Assembly: GCF_016865485.1 (NCBI RefSeq)
Contig: NZ_AP024452.1
Span: 6,160,501-6,224,500 of the forward strand
Direction of reading: 5' to 3'
From: Luteitalea sp. TBR-22
GTDB taxonomy: Bacteria; Acidobacteriota; Vicinamibacteria; Vicinamibacterales; Vicinamibacteraceae
DNA length: 64,000 nt
The translations under genes were made by a program, and so were the position numbers. Below the pieces are notes generated by a model, which saw nothing but the letters and a program-made list of their open reading frames with translations, was not told the DNA's origin and made no database searches. Numbering within the stretch: the stretch's first letter is position 1; the number at the start of each line of letters is the position of its first letter. Shown in pieces: positions 8,090 through 17,167 of this stretch.

Positions 8090-10669
8090 ATGCCCCGGCC
8101 GAGGACGTGGCGCCTGCCCGTCACGCTGTTCGCCCTTGCCGCGCTGCTGCTCCCCGGGTGCAGCCGCGCCGGTCGCTTCGACGTCCGCAACGCCCGCAGC
8201 CACGTCGAACGGCTCGCCGGGTCGATCGGCAGCCGCTGGACCGGTACGCCCGCCAACGAGAAGGCCCGCGCCTACGTGATCGAGACCCTGCAACTGCAGG
8301 GCTTCGACGTCCGGGTGCAGGAGACCGACGCGGACTGGCGCGAGGCGGGTGTGACGACGCGGGTCGCCAACATCATCGCGATCAAGCCCGGCAAGCGCCG
8401 CGAGGCGATCGGCCTGGTCTCGCATTACGACTCGGTGGCGTGGGGGCCCGGCGCCGGCGATGCCGCACTCGGCACGGCGGTGATCCTCGAGGCCTCACGG
8501 TCGCTCGCCGCCAGGCAGGCGCCCAACTACACGCTGATGGTGATCATCACCGACGGCGAGGAGCACGGACTGCAGGGAGCCCGCGCACTGGTGGACGACC
8601 CCGAGGTCCGCGCGCGGCTCAAGGTCTTCCTCAACCTCGAGGCGATCGGCACCGCCAGCCCGTTCCCGCTGTTCGAGACCGGCCCGGGCACCAGTCCGGC
8701 ACTGCGCGCCTGGGCGGGCGTGTCGCGGCCGCGCGGCGGCTCCTACATGCAGGCGATCTACGACGCGCTGCCCAACGACACCGACTTCTCCGTGCTCAAG
8801 CTCCTTCCCGGCGTCTCGGGCATCAACTTCGCCGCGACCGGCGACGGGTACACCTACCACACCGATCGCGACAGGCCCGATCGCGTGCCCAACCGCGTGC
8901 TCGAGGACGCGGGCGCCGTGGTGCTCGAGGTGGTGGACGGGCTCGACGCGCAGCCATCGCTCGTCGCGACGACGGATGCGCCGATGTACTTCTCGCTGCT
9001 CGACCGCGTCGCGTTCGTGTGGTCGTTGCGCGCCGGCGTGATCGGCGGCTGGCTGGTTGCCCTGCTCGGCGTGGTGGCGTGGCTCGGCATGCTGCGGCGG
9101 GTGCAGCGGAATGCGGCCACCGGGATCCGGGCACCGGGCACCGGAACAGGGGCGATGGGCGGCAGCCTGCACGTGATTCGCACGGCGCTGTGGGCACTCG
9201 TCGCGGCTGGGGCGGTGCTCGGCGCGCTGGTCGGCGCGGTGTGGCTCGTGCGAGCCGGACGCGCGGAGCTGCACCCGTGGTTCGCGCATCCGTGGCGGCT
9301 CTTCGCGTTCATGACCATGATGGTGGTGACGGTGAGCTGGCTGGTGCGACGCGTGGCGACGTTCGTGCCGCGGTCGGTGGCACCAGACGGCACGCCGTTC
9401 GGGGTCTGGTTCGCGGCCCTGCCGGTGTGGGTGGCGTTGCTGGTGCTCGCGCTGCGCTACGCGCCGGCCGCGTCGTACCTGGTGTCGATTCCGCTGTTGG
9501 CGGCGGTGCTGTTGGTGGCGCCGACGATGTTGTTCACCGGCAGGGGCGGCGCGGAGACGGCGCAGATGGGCGAGGCTTCGACGCCGGATGCCGGACGCCG
9601 AACGCCGAACGTATCCGGTTCACCCTTGCGCACGTGGCCGGCGCGGGTCGGGAGCGCGTGCGTCGCGATCATCACGTGGGTGCTGTGGGGACCGGATCTG
9701 CTGGCGCTGCTGCCCTTCGTCGTCACGCTGCTCGGGCGGATGCCGCTCGTCACCCCGACGTGGGCCTACCCGGCAGCCTTCTTCTTCGCCGGCATCCTGC
9801 TGTGGCCGCCCGTGCTCGCGGTGCTGGTGGGTCGGCTGCAGTGGCGCGTGCGGCACGGGCTGGCCGGCGGCCTGCTGATGACCGGACTGGTGGTCACCGG
9901 CCTGCTGGCGTGGATGGCGCCGGCCTACACTTCCGAGCGCCCGTTGCAGCGGTCGGCCGTGTTCGTCGAGGATCGCGTCCGCAGCCGCGCATACTGGGGC
10001 CTGTCGAGCAACGAGCCCGGCCTCGACATCGGGGCGGGCGGCCCCTCGAACGTCGCGTGGCGGCCCGCGCCGCGGCAGCCGCGCGGACGCCTGGAGATCG
10101 TGCCCAAGGCGTTCCTGTTCCGGGGCGAGGTGCCGCCCCAGCCGGGGGCGGCGCCGGCGGTCATCTCCGCGCTCGTCATCCGCCGCACCGGCGATGCCGA
10201 CGTCGAGATCACGGTCACGCCCTCGTCGCCTGAATGGCAGACGATGGCGATCGTGCTGCCGGAGGACATCGTGCCGACCAGGTCGACCCTCCCGGGCCGG
10301 ACGACCGGCGGGCGGTGGCAGGCGTGGCACACCAACGTGCCGAAGGACGGGCTCGTGTGGCGCGCGACGGTCCCGGCAAGCCAGGCCGACAGGCTCGCGG
10401 GCACCGAGGTGTGGCTGGCGCGCTTCTCGCTGCCCGACGCGCGGCCGGGCAGCCGCGTTCCTGCCTGGCTCGAGACGGCACACACCGCGTGGATGACCCA
10501 GCACGTCGTGTTGCTGCCGATCGCGCTGAACGAGACCCGGGAGCCGCCCGCGGCGCTGACGCCCCTGACGCTGCCGCTGCCCACCGCGAACCCGTCCACG
10601 GCAGCACCGCTGCCGCCGGCGGTCACGCCCGGGGCGAAGCCGCCGGCCGGCGACGGGGCGGCACGATGA
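8090..10669 (+). CDS. M28 family zinc aminopeptidase fused to multi-pass membrane region, lipoprotein signal
   Basis: An 859-residue protein. A signal with lipobox LLPGC is followed by an M28 peptidase domain (about residues 35-290). The metal and catalytic motifs are SHYDSV, GAGDAALG, DGEEHGLQGA, NLEAIG and YHTDRD. All expected ligands are there. After residue 300 come several hydrophobic helices and then a soluble Pro/Arg-rich C-terminal domain, the plan of the FXNA-like M28 membrane peptidases. Two short low-complexity inserts interrupt the membrane region, at about residues 343-355 and 497-507. They correspond to repeat units found between genes elsewhere. The stop overlaps the start of the MFS gene. 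Likely role: release of amino acids from periplasmic peptides. Confidence 0.85.
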   Translation: MPRPRTWRLPVTLFALAALLLPGCSRAGRFDVRNARSHVERLAGSIGSRWTGTPANEKARAYVIETLQLQGFDVRVQETDADWREAGVTTRVANIIAIKPGKRREAIGLVSHYDSVAWGPGAGDAALGTAVILEASRSLAARQAPNYTLMVIITDGEEHGLQGARALVDDPEVRARLKVFLNLEAIGTASPFPLFETGPGTSPALRAWAGVSRPRGGSYMQAIYDALPNDTDFSVLKLLPGVSGINFAATGDGYTYHTDRDRPDRVPNRVLEDAGAVVLEVVDGLDAQPSLVATTDAPMYFSLLDRVAFVWSLRAGVIGGWLVALLGVVAWLGMLRRVQRNAATGIRAPGTGTGAMGGSLHVIRTALWALVAAGAVLGALVGAVWLVRAGRAELHPWFAHPWRLFAFMTMMVVTVSWLVRRVATFVPRSVAPDGTPFGVWFAALPVWVALLVLALRYAPAASYLVSIPLLAAVLLVAPTMLFTGRGGAETAQMGEASTPDAGRRTPNVSGSPLRTWPARVGSACVAIITWVLWGPDLLALLPFVVTLLGRMPLVTPTWAYPAAFFFAGILLWPPVLAVLVGRLQWRVRHGLAGGLLMTGLVVTGLLAWMAPAYTSERPLQRSAVFVEDRVRSRAYWGLSSNEPGLDIGAGGPSNVAWRPAPRQPRGRLEIVPKAFLFRGEVPPQPGAAPAVISALVIRRTGDADVEITVTPSSPEWQTMAIVLPEDIVPTRSTLPGRTTGGRWQAWHTNVPKDGLVWRATVPASQADRLAGTEVWLARFSLPDARPGSRVPAWLETAHTAWMTQHVVLLPIALNETREPPAALTPLTLPLPTANPSTAAPLPPAVTPGAKPPAGDGAAR
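9115..9152 (+). repeat. GGGCACCGG unit inside the M28 gene
   Basis: GGGATCCGGGCACCGGGCACC matches the unit of the intergenic array at 30770-30832. It is translated as a short Gly/Thr/Pro loop between membrane segments. Confidence 0.7.
9579..9611 (+). repeat. GCCGGA/GCCGAAC repeat inside the M28 gene
   Basis: Tandem GCCGGATGCCGGAC then GCCGAACGCCGAAC is the reverse complement type of the GCGTTCG array at 38552-38578. It is in frame and encodes a polar loop. Confidence 0.7.
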
Positions 10670-11994
10670 GCGAGGCCGCCGGGTCCTGGCTGGCGCGGCT
10701 CGGCCTCGGTCGGCCCGAACTGCGCGCGTGGGCGATGTACGACTGGGCCAACTCCGCCTTCCTGACCACGATCGTCGCGGCGGTGTTCCCGGTGTACTAC
10801 AACAACGTCGCCGCCAAGGGTCTGGCGCCCGAAGCGGCGGCGTTCAACTTCAGCATGGGCACAACGGTCGCGCTCGCGGTGAGCGCGGTCGGCGCGCCGC
10901 TGCTCGGTGCGATCGCCGATCACCGGCCGTACAAGAAGGCGTTCCTGCTCGGCTTCATGGCGATCGGCGCCCTCTGCACGATGGCGATGGCGCTGATCGG
11001 CGAGGGCGACTGGGCGCTGGCGATCGGCCTGTTCATGCTGGCCAACATCGCCTGCAGCGGGTCGATTGCGTTCTACGACTCGCTGCTGCCGCACATCGCG
11101 GCGCCCGAGGAACTCGACCGGGTCTCGTCGTCGGGCTTCGCGCTCGGGTACCTCGGTGGAGGGCTGCTGCTCCTGCTCAACCTGGCGTGGATCCTCAAGC
11201 CGGGTGTCTTCGGGCTGCCCGACGCGGGCATCGCGACGCGGCTGGCGTTCTTCAGCGTCGGCGTGTGGTGGATGGTGTTCTCGGTGCCGTTGCTGCGCCG
11301 GGTGCCGGAGCCGGCGGTGGCGGGCGGCGGGCACGACTCGCTCGGCGCGGCGACGCGTCACGCCCTGGCCGACCTGCGGGAGACCTTCACGCACCTGCGC
11401 AGGTACCGCCAGGCGTTCCTGATGCTGCTGGCCTTCCTGGTCTACAACGACGGCATCGGGACGATCATCCGGATGGCGTCGCTCTACGGGGCGCAGCTCG
11501 GGATCGCGGAGGGGCACCTGATCGGCGCGCTGCTGCTGGTGCAGTTCGTCGGCGTGCCGTTCGCGTTCATCTTCGGGTGGCTGGCCGGGAAGATCGGCGC
11601 CAAGCAGGCGATCTGGCTGTCGCTGGCCGTCTACGCGGGCATCAGCGTGCTCGGGTACTTCATGAAGACGGCCGTGCACTTCTATGCGCTGGCCATCCTG
11701 GTGGGCACCGTGCAGGGCGGCAGCCAGGCGCTGTCGCGGTCGCTGTTCGCGAGCATGATCCCGCGGGAGCGGTCGTCGGAGTTCTTCGGGTTCTTCGCCG
11801 TCACCGAGCGCACCGCGGGCATCCTTGGCCCGCTCACCTTCGCGCTGGCGATCGCGCTCACCGGCTCGAGCCGTGGCGCGATCCTCTCGGTGATCGCCTA
11901 CTTCGTCGTCGGCGCGCTCATCCTCTCGCGCGTCGACATCGAGGCCGGGCAGGCAGCGGTACGCAATGGTGGCAATCTGAAATTGGACATCTGA
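10666..11994 (+). CDS. MFS transporter, UMF1/Atg22-like
   Basis: A 442-residue protein with about 11-12 hydrophobic segments. The N-terminal AWAMYDWANSAFLTTIV motif is the signature of the UMF1 (Atg22-like) branch of the major facilitator superfamily, and the QGGSQALSRSLFASMIP motif in the second half also fits. In yeast Atg22 exports amino acids from the vacuole; in bacteria substrates are mostly unknown. The ATG overlaps the stop of the M28 peptidase, so a peptide-degradation and amino-acid or peptide transport partnership is a fair inference. The last residues (GGNLKLDI) and the stop come from the left arm of an AATCTGAAATTGG repeat at 11971-12000, so the original C-terminus has been replaced or extended. 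Confidence 0.88.
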   Translation: MSEAAGSWLARLGLGRPELRAWAMYDWANSAFLTTIVAAVFPVYYNNVAAKGLAPEAAAFNFSMGTTVALAVSAVGAPLLGAIADHRPYKKAFLLGFMAIGALCTMAMALIGEGDWALAIGLFMLANIACSGSIAFYDSLLPHIAAPEELDRVSSSGFALGYLGGGLLLLLNLAWILKPGVFGLPDAGIATRLAFFSVGVWWMVFSVPLLRRVPEPAVAGGGHDSLGAATRHALADLRETFTHLRRYRQAFLMLLAFLVYNDGIGTIIRMASLYGAQLGIAEGHLIGALLLVQFVGVPFAFIFGWLAGKIGAKQAIWLSLAVYAGISVLGYFMKTAVHFYALAILVGTVQGGSQALSRSLFASMIPRERSSEFFGFFAVTERTAGILGPLTFALAIALTGSSRGAILSVIAYFVVGALILSRVDIEAGQAAVRNGGNLKLDI

Positions 11995-12100
11995 AATTGG
12001 CGGGCGGCCGGCCTGTCGGCCTTGCCGCTCGACGCATCCCGAGGGGCGCGGGCGGAGCCGCGCCCCACGTGAATTTCAAACTGTCCAATTTCAAACTGTA
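11971..12100. repeat. long hairpin element with AATTTGAAATTGG-type arms
   Basis: The left arm (11971-12000, direct copies of CTGAAATTGG) faces the right arm (12071-12100, TTTCAAACTGTCCAATTTCAAA). The arms enclose a 70-base GC-rich centre. The convergent genes end at or near it. A second element of the same design is at 15705-15833. Confidence 0.75.
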
Positions 12101-12122
12101 GCAGCAGCGGTGAGCCGGCGGC

Positions 12123-13088
12123 TCACTGCTGCTGTTGCTGCTGCTCCTGTTCGTCGTCGAACAGCGCGGTGCCCGCCTCGGGCTCCGGCGCCGACCAGTA
12201 GAGCGCCGGCATGACGTCGGAGGGCGCGATCGGCGCGTCGGTGGTCTGCACGCGCACGGTCACGCCGAGTTCGCTGCGCGCGTTGCCCTTGAAGGCGCCG
12301 CGGGTCGGCGGCACGTCGTGGTAGTCGCGGCCGACGGCGACGCGGATGTGACGATCGCCGGCCAGCGTGCGGTTGGTCGGGTCGAGGCCGAGCCAGCCGA
12401 GCGATGGCAGCCACGCCTCCACCCACGCATGCGACGCGCCGTCCACCGATCGCTCGTCGCCCGCGTGCCGGTGGAACAGGTAGCCGCTCACGTAGCGGCA
12501 CGGGATGCCGAGTCCGCGCACCAGCGCGATCATGACGTGCGCGAAGTCCTGGCAGACGCCGCGTCGCGCCGCGAGCGCCTCGTCGATCGGCGAGTCGACG
12601 CGCGTCGACCCCTGCGCGTACGCGAACGACTCGTAGATCTGCCGCTTGAGCCGGCGCAGGAGCGTCAGCGGATCGACGTCGCGGGAGAGGCCGAGCTCGC
12701 GTCCGAAGGCCAGCAACGCCTCGGTCGGGCGTGCGAAGTGCGACGGCTCGAGGTACTCGACGAACCGCTCGCGGGTGGCGGGCTCGTCGAGCACCTGCCA
12801 CTCCGTGGCCTCGCAGCACTCCGGGATGGAGATCTCGGAGACGAACTCGACGACCGACTCGGCGACGACGAGCAGCTCACGGTGCCGGGCCGGCACGTCG
12901 AAGTGGTGCACGACGTTGCCCTCGGGGTCCTGGTACGCGAACACGCGCGACCGCGGCGAGGTGGTCAGCTCGAAGCGCAGGCAGCGCTGCACGCTCTCGG
13001 TGCGCGGCTGCATGCGCACCTCCATCACGCTCTCGCTGACCGGCGCGTCGTAACGGAAGTGGGTCAGGTGGTAGACGGTGTATCGCAT
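12123..13088 (-). CDS. transglutaminase-like cysteine peptidase with N-terminal beta domain and Gln-rich tail
   Basis: A 321-residue cytoplasmic protein. The N-terminal domain (about 1-80, MRYTVYHLTHFRYD) is the bacterial transglutaminase-like N-terminal region. The catalytic triad is C179 in RRGVCQDFAHV, His in ASHAWVEAW and Asp in LGLDPTNRT. Such enzymes cleave or transfer amide bonds. The C-terminus ends in EQEQ plus a run of Gln coded by CAG/CAA triplets, which looks like triplet expansion and is unusual. It is the third gene of the ATP-grasp, alpha-E, transglutaminase operon, a set predicted to form and process peptide amide linkages. A 106-base repeat-filled gap separates it from the alpha-E gene. 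Confidence 0.88.
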   Translation of the reverse strand: MRYTVYHLTHFRYDAPVSESVMEVRMQPRTESVQRCLRFELTTSPRSRVFAYQDPEGNVVHHFDVPARHRELLVVAESVVEFVSEISIPECCEATEWQVLDEPATRERFVEYLEPSHFARPTEALLAFGRELGLSRDVDPLTLLRRLKRQIYESFAYAQGSTRVDSPIDEALAARRGVCQDFAHVMIALVRGLGIPCRYVSGYLFHRHAGDERSVDGASHAWVEAWLPSLGWLGLDPTNRTLAGDRHIRVAVGRDYHDVPPTRGAFKGNARSELGVTVRVQTTDAPIAPSDVMPALYWSAPEPEAGTALFDDEQEQQQQQQ

Positions 13089-13100
13089 TCGGCTTCGCCG

Positions 13101-13170
13101 TCGGGAATCGGGAATCGGGAATCGGGAATCGGGGCTGCGGTCGGCGACTCCCGACTCCCGACTCCCGACT
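13101..13170. repeat. GGGAATC array facing CCCGACT array (hairpin)
   Basis: Four GGGAATC units (13101-13134) are followed after 10 bases by three to four CGACTCC units (13145-13170). The arms are complementary with G:T tolerance. The array lies inside the operon between the alpha-E and transglutaminase genes. Confidence 0.8.
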
Positions 13171-13194
13171 GCCGGCCTGCTGGAAGGCGAGTCA

Positions 13195-14154
13195 CTAGGC
13201 GATCTCGCCTTCCAGTTGGTAAGAGATGTAGCTCTGGTACGTCGCGTGGTGGATCAGGCGGCACTGGCGACGCACGTGCTCGAGGGTCTGCAGGAGGTCG
13301 CCGTTGAGCAGCTCCTCGATCTGCACGAACTGCAGCGAGGCGCGCAGCAGGCCGGCGAGGCGCTCGACGCGGGCCGGCGACGATCGGCCCGACAACCGTG
13401 ACAGGCGACGGAGCGATTCCTCGATGCGATCGGCGGCAAAGCGCAGCGACCGCGGGAACTCGGCGTTGAGCAGCAGGAAGTCGAGCACGTGCAGCGGCCT
13501 GATGCTGGCCGAGTGGGCGCGGACGTAGGCGTCGAACGACGCGCAGCAGCGCAGCAGCGACAGCCACTCGACGAAGTCCACCGTCTCCACCTGGCCGCGC
13601 AGTCCGTCGTGGAACTCGCGCAGGTGGACGTCGAGCAGCATCGACGCGTTGATCGAACGCTCGAGGAAGCGCCCCAGTTCCATGTAGTGCCAGCCCTCGC
13701 CGCGCACCATGGTGGAACTGGTCATCCCCTTGAAGAGGTAGACCGAGTGACGTACCTCACGGAACAGGTCCTCGGGCTGCTCCTGCCAGCCGTGGTCGTC
13801 GCGCGCGGCGTTGAGCCGCAGGTAGAGCCGGTTCAGCTCCTCCCACATGTCGACGCTGATCTGCTCGCGCACCTGGCGGGCGTTCTCGCGGGCGTGCGAC
13901 ACGCACGACCGCAGCGACTCCTCGCGCTCGCCGACCGTGAGGTCGACGGCCAGCAGCGGGAACTCGACCTGCCCGGCGCGCTGCGCGTCGAGCGCCTGCA
14001 GCGCGCTGAGGAGGCGCACGCCCTGCCGCGACGCCGACTCCGGGGTGCGATCGGGCGCGAGGGAGACGCTGATCTCGAGCAGCCGGGCGGTGTGCTCGGC
14101 ACGTTCGAGGTATCGGCTCAGCCAGTAGAGGTGATCGGCGACGCGCGACAGCAT
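13195..14154 (-). CDS. alpha-E domain protein (DUF403)
   Basis: A 319-residue all-helical protein beginning MLSRVADHLYWLSRYLERAEHTARLL, the signature of the alpha-E family. Further typical segments are SVYLFKGMTSSTMVRGEGWHYMELGRFLER and the closing HHATYQSYISYQLEGEIA. The biochemical role is unproven. It is nearly always next to a circularly permuted ATP-grasp ligase and a transglutaminase, as here, so it is thought to support that amide-ligase/peptidase module. I chose the ATG at 14154, 14 bases after the ATP-grasp stop, because the family begins exactly there. An upstream in-frame extension overlaps the previous gene and has no family resemblance. Confidence 0.9.
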   Translation of the reverse strand: MLSRVADHLYWLSRYLERAEHTARLLEISVSLAPDRTPESASRQGVRLLSALQALDAQRAGQVEFPLLAVDLTVGEREESLRSCVSHARENARQVREQISVDMWEELNRLYLRLNAARDDHGWQEQPEDLFREVRHSVYLFKGMTSSTMVRGEGWHYMELGRFLERSINASMLLDVHLREFHDGLRGQVETVDFVEWLSLLRCCASFDAYVRAHSASIRPLHVLDFLLLNAEFPRSLRFAADRIEESLRRLSRLSGRSSPARVERLAGLLRASLQFVQIEELLNGDLLQTLEHVRRQCRLIHHATYQSYISYQLEGEIA

Positions 14155-14168
14155 TTGGCCACCCTCCG

Positions 14169-15641
14169 TCACTCGAGCACCCATGTGTCCTTGCTGCCAC
14201 CGCCCTGCGACGAGTTGACCACCAGCGATCCGCGCCGCAGCGCGACGCGCGTCAGCCCGCCCGGCACGATCACCGTCTGCTGGCCCGCGAGGATGTAGGG
14301 GCGCAGGTCGACGTGGCGGGGCTCGATGCGGTCGTCGAGGAAGCAGGGCGCGCACGACAGGTCGAGCGTCGGCTGCGCGATGTAGTTGCGCGGGTTGGCC
14401 AGGATCCGGTCGCGGAACTGGGCGCGCTGCTCGGCGGTGCTGTGCGGCCCGATCAGCATCCCGTAGCCGCCCGACTCGCCGACCGCCTTGACGACCAGCT
14501 GGTCGAGGTTCTGCAGGACGTGATCGCGCTGCACCGGGTCGTCGAGCAGGAACGTCTCGACGTTGCCGAGGATCGGATCCTCGTCGAGGTAGAACCTGAT
14601 GATCGCCGGCACGTAGGCGTACACGGCCTTGTCGTCGGCCACGCCGGTGCCGATCGCGTTGGCGAGCGCGACGTTGCCGGCCCGGTAGGCGTTGAACAGG
14701 CCGGTCACGCCCAGTTGCGAGTCGGCCCGGAACGCCAGCGGGTCCACGTAGTCATCGTCGACGCGGCGGTAGATGACGTCGACGCGCTGCGCGCCCGACG
14801 TCGTGCGCATGTAGACGATGTTGTCGTGGACGAAGAGATCGCGCCCCTCGACAAGCTCGATGCCCATCTGGCGCGCCAGGAACGCGTGCTCGAAGTACGC
14901 GGAGTTGAACACCCCGGGCGTGAGCAGCACGACGGTGGGGTTCTGGCGGCCCTGCGGCGACAGGTCGCGCAGCGTGCGCAGCAGCGCCTGCGCGTAGTGA
15001 TCGATCGGCCGCACGCTGTAGCGCGCGAGCAGGCGCGAGAACGTGCGCTTCATCACCGCGCGGTTGGCCAGCATGTACGAGACGCCGCTGGGCACGCGGA
15101 GGTTGTCCTCCAGCACGGCGAACGAGCCGTCCGACAGCCGCACCAGGTCGGTGCCGGCCACCGAGACGTAGCGATCGCCGGGCACGCGCAGGCCGCGCAT
15201 CTCGCGGCGGTAGTGCGGACAGCTGACGATCAGCTCGCGCGGCACGACGCCGGCGCGCAGGATGCGGCCTTCGTTGTAGATGTCCTTGAGGAACAGGTTG
15301 AGGGCGGTGATGCGCTGTGTGAGGCCGCGTTCGAGCTGCCGCCACTCGTCGCCGGTGATGATCCGGGGCAGCAGGTCGTACGGGAAGATGCGCTCGGTGC
15401 CCTTGTGGTCGCCGTAGACGGTGAAGGTGATGCCCTGGTGCAGGAAGGCGCGGTCGGCCACCTGCTGGCGGCGCTGGAGCTCAGCGGCGGCCAGGGTGCC
15501 GAGCTGCGAGTACAACGCGGCGTACTGGGGCCGCGGCACGGCGGGGGCGGCAAACATCTCGTCGTACGCGCGCCCGAGGCGGTACTCCGAAAAGAGGGAC
15601 GCCTGCGGGGCGGCCATGCCAGGCGACTCGGCAGACAGCAT
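14169..15641 (-). CDS. circularly permuted ATP-grasp protein
   Basis: A 490-residue predicted peptide/amide ligase of the circularly permuted ATP-grasp family (DUF404/DUF407). Recognisable segments include [38 protein letters not shown], the [22 protein letters not shown]-grasp core and [17 protein letters not shown]. It ends [12 protein letters not shown] as its homologues do. Family knowledge: ATP-dependent amide bond formation, substrate unknown. It is the first gene of the operon with alpha-E and transglutaminase. Start is uncertain: ATG 15641, or ATG 15617 which would remove eight residues (MAAPQASLF start). No clear ribosome site supports either. The upstream 200 bases hold the repeat element at 15705-15833. 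Confidence 0.87.
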   Translation of the reverse strand: MLSAESPGMAAPQASLFSEYRLGRAYDEMFAAPAVPRPQYAALYSQLGTLAAAELQRRQQVADRAFLHQGITFTVYGDHKGTERIFPYDLLPRIITGDEWRQLERGLTQRITALNLFLKDIYNEGRILRAGVVPRELIVSCPHYRREMRGLRVPGDRYVSVAGTDLVRLSDGSFAVLEDNLRVPSGVSYMLANRAVMKRTFSRLLARYSVRPIDHYAQALLRTLRDLSPQGRQNPTVVLLTPGVFNSAYFEHAFLARQMGIELVEGRDLFVHDNIVYMRTTSGAQRVDVIYRRVDDDYVDPLAFRADSQLGVTGLFNAYRAGNVALANAIGTGVADDKAVYAYVPAIIRFYLDEDPILGNVETFLLDDPVQRDHVLQNLDQLVVKAVGESGGYGMLIGPHSTAEQRAQFRDRILANPRNYIAQPTLDLSCAPCFLDDRIEPRHVDLRPYILAGQQTVIVPGGLTRVALRRGSLVVNSSQGGGSKDTWVLE

Positions 15642-15704
15642 GCGACAGTAGAGCAGCCGAGCGGCACATTTGGCAACTTTCTGCCGCCACTTTGTTCCAC
15701 AGAC

Positions 15705-15833
15705 CGAAATTTGAAATTGGAAATTTGAAATTCTCGCGGCGCGGGCCTTCGGCCACGCGCCTCGAGAAGCCGCGCGCGAGCGACGGCCGCAAGGCCGAGC
15801 CGCCCCGAATTTCAAATCTCCAATTTCAAGTTG
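15705..15833. repeat. second long hairpin element with AATTTGAAATTGG arms
   Basis: The left arm 15705-15733 (GAAATTTGAAATTGGAAATT) and the right arm 15807-15833 (GAATTTCAAATCTCCAATTT) enclose about 70 GC-rich bases. It has the same arm length and centre length as the element at 11971-12100, suggesting a dispersed non-autonomous element. Confidence 0.75.
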
Positions 15834-15839
15834 CCGGCG

Positions 15840-17105
15840 TCAGATGAACGTCAGGCCGGGATTCCGGAAGTCGCCCTCCAGGATCGTCGTCGAGGGCGCG
15901 CCCAGCCAGTTGTCGAGCACCCGGGCGTACACGCTCCGGAAGTCCGTCTGGTAGCGGACGTCGCCGTTGGCGCTCTCCAGTGTCGGGTTGCCCGGCGTGT
16001 CGCGCAGGTCGGGCGCGGTGCCGTACAGGCCGCCGTTGACCCCGCCGCCGAGCACCATCATGGTGCTGGCCGCGCCGTGGTCGGTGCCCTGGCTGCCGTT
16101 CTCATAGACGCGCCGGCCGAACTCCGAGAACTGCAGCACGAGGGTGTCGTTGAGCAGCCCCTGGTTGCGCACGTCGGTGTAGAAGGCCAGCAGCGCGTCG
16201 TCGAGCGTCGCCATCAGGCGGTAGTAGGCGCCGTTGGCGTTGTTGGGGTCCTGCGAGGCGTGCGTGTCGAAGCCGCCGGTCTGCACCCAGAACACCTTCG
16301 TGCCGATGCCGCGCACCATGGCGCCGGCCACCGCGCGCAGGGCGCTGCCCAGGCCGGTGGTCGGGTAGGTGACCGTGGGCGTGTAGGCCGCCACGGAGGC
16401 GACGCGGTCCAGGGTCTCGAACGCGGCGCGCGAGGTCGCCGACACGAACGACAGGTGCGGACGGTCGACGGGCACGTGCGAGGCGATGCGGGTGGCTGCC
16501 TGGCGCGCGTAGAGCGCCTCGTTGCCGGTGTTGGGGCTGCTGAAGGCGTAGGTGCGGGGATCGGGGATCGCCGGCACGCCGACGAACCTCGAGAGCAGCG
16601 TGCGCGGCGTCTCGCGCACCGTGTTCCAGCCGGTGAGCGGGTCGATCGGCTGCGGCAGCAGTTCGAGGTACCGCCCGATCCAGCCCGGGCCCGACGGATT
16701 GGACGGGTCGGCCGTCGACCAGATGTCTGTGCCCTGGAAGTGCGACCGGCTCGAGTTCGGGTAGCCGCTCCGCTGGATCACGGCCAGCCGGCCCTCGTCG
16801 AAGACGCGCTTGAGGCCCTGCAGCCGCGGGTGCAGTCCGACGTTGGTGCCGCCGGCATCGGCGCCCACCTGCAGCACGGCACCCTGCGGCACGGCGATGG
16901 TCGGCCGACGCTGGTAGTAACCGGCGTTGCCGTACGGCACCACCATGCTCAGCGCATCGTTGCCGCCGCTCAGGTAGAGGACCACCAGGTTCCGGGACCG
17001 CGCGCCCTGGGCCCGCGCGATGTCGGACAGGAACGCCGGCGCCGCGAAGCTGACCGTGAAGGCGGCCACGCCGCCCTTGATGAACGATCGACGGTTGTGA
17101 GTCAT
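15840..17105 (-). CDS. DUF1501 protein, Tat-exported
   Basis: A 421-residue protein starting MTHNRRSFIKGGVAAFTVSF, with a twin-arginine signal. Features of the DUF1501 family, a remote member of the alkaline phosphatase/sulfatase fold, are LVVLYLSGGNDALSMVVPYG, the GGFDTHASQ motif and QFSEFGRRVYENGSQGTDHG. These are metal-site candidates. Function is unestablished; these proteins are common in Planctomycetes, Acidobacteria and marine heterotrophs and almost always follow a DUF1800 gene, as here. The 62 bases between the two genes and their shared strand indicate one operon. It probably acts folded in the periplasm on an unknown phospho- or sulfo-ester. Confidence 0.9.
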   Translation of the reverse strand: MTHNRRSFIKGGVAAFTVSFAAPAFLSDIARAQGARSRNLVVLYLSGGNDALSMVVPYGNAGYYQRRPTIAVPQGAVLQVGADAGGTNVGLHPRLQGLKRVFDEGRLAVIQRSGYPNSSRSHFQGTDIWSTADPSNPSGPGWIGRYLELLPQPIDPLTGWNTVRETPRTLLSRFVGVPAIPDPRTYAFSSPNTGNEALYARQAATRIASHVPVDRPHLSFVSATSRAAFETLDRVASVAAYTPTVTYPTTGLGSALRAVAGAMVRGIGTKVFWVQTGGFDTHASQDPNNANGAYYRLMATLDDALLAFYTDVRNQGLLNDTLVLQFSEFGRRVYENGSQGTDHGAASTMMVLGGGVNGGLYGTAPDLRDTPGNPTLESANGDVRYQTDFRSVYARVLDNWLGAPSTTILEGDFRNPGLTFI

Positions 17106-17167
17106 TGGACGTGCCGCGATGCTGCGATGCCGGGAATGCCGAAAGCGAAGGCCGTCGATCGTCAGCC

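Noticed and set aside
13101-13170. CRISPR array
   Set aside because: The repeats are contiguous 7-base units without unique spacers, in opposing arms, and no cas genes occur in the window.
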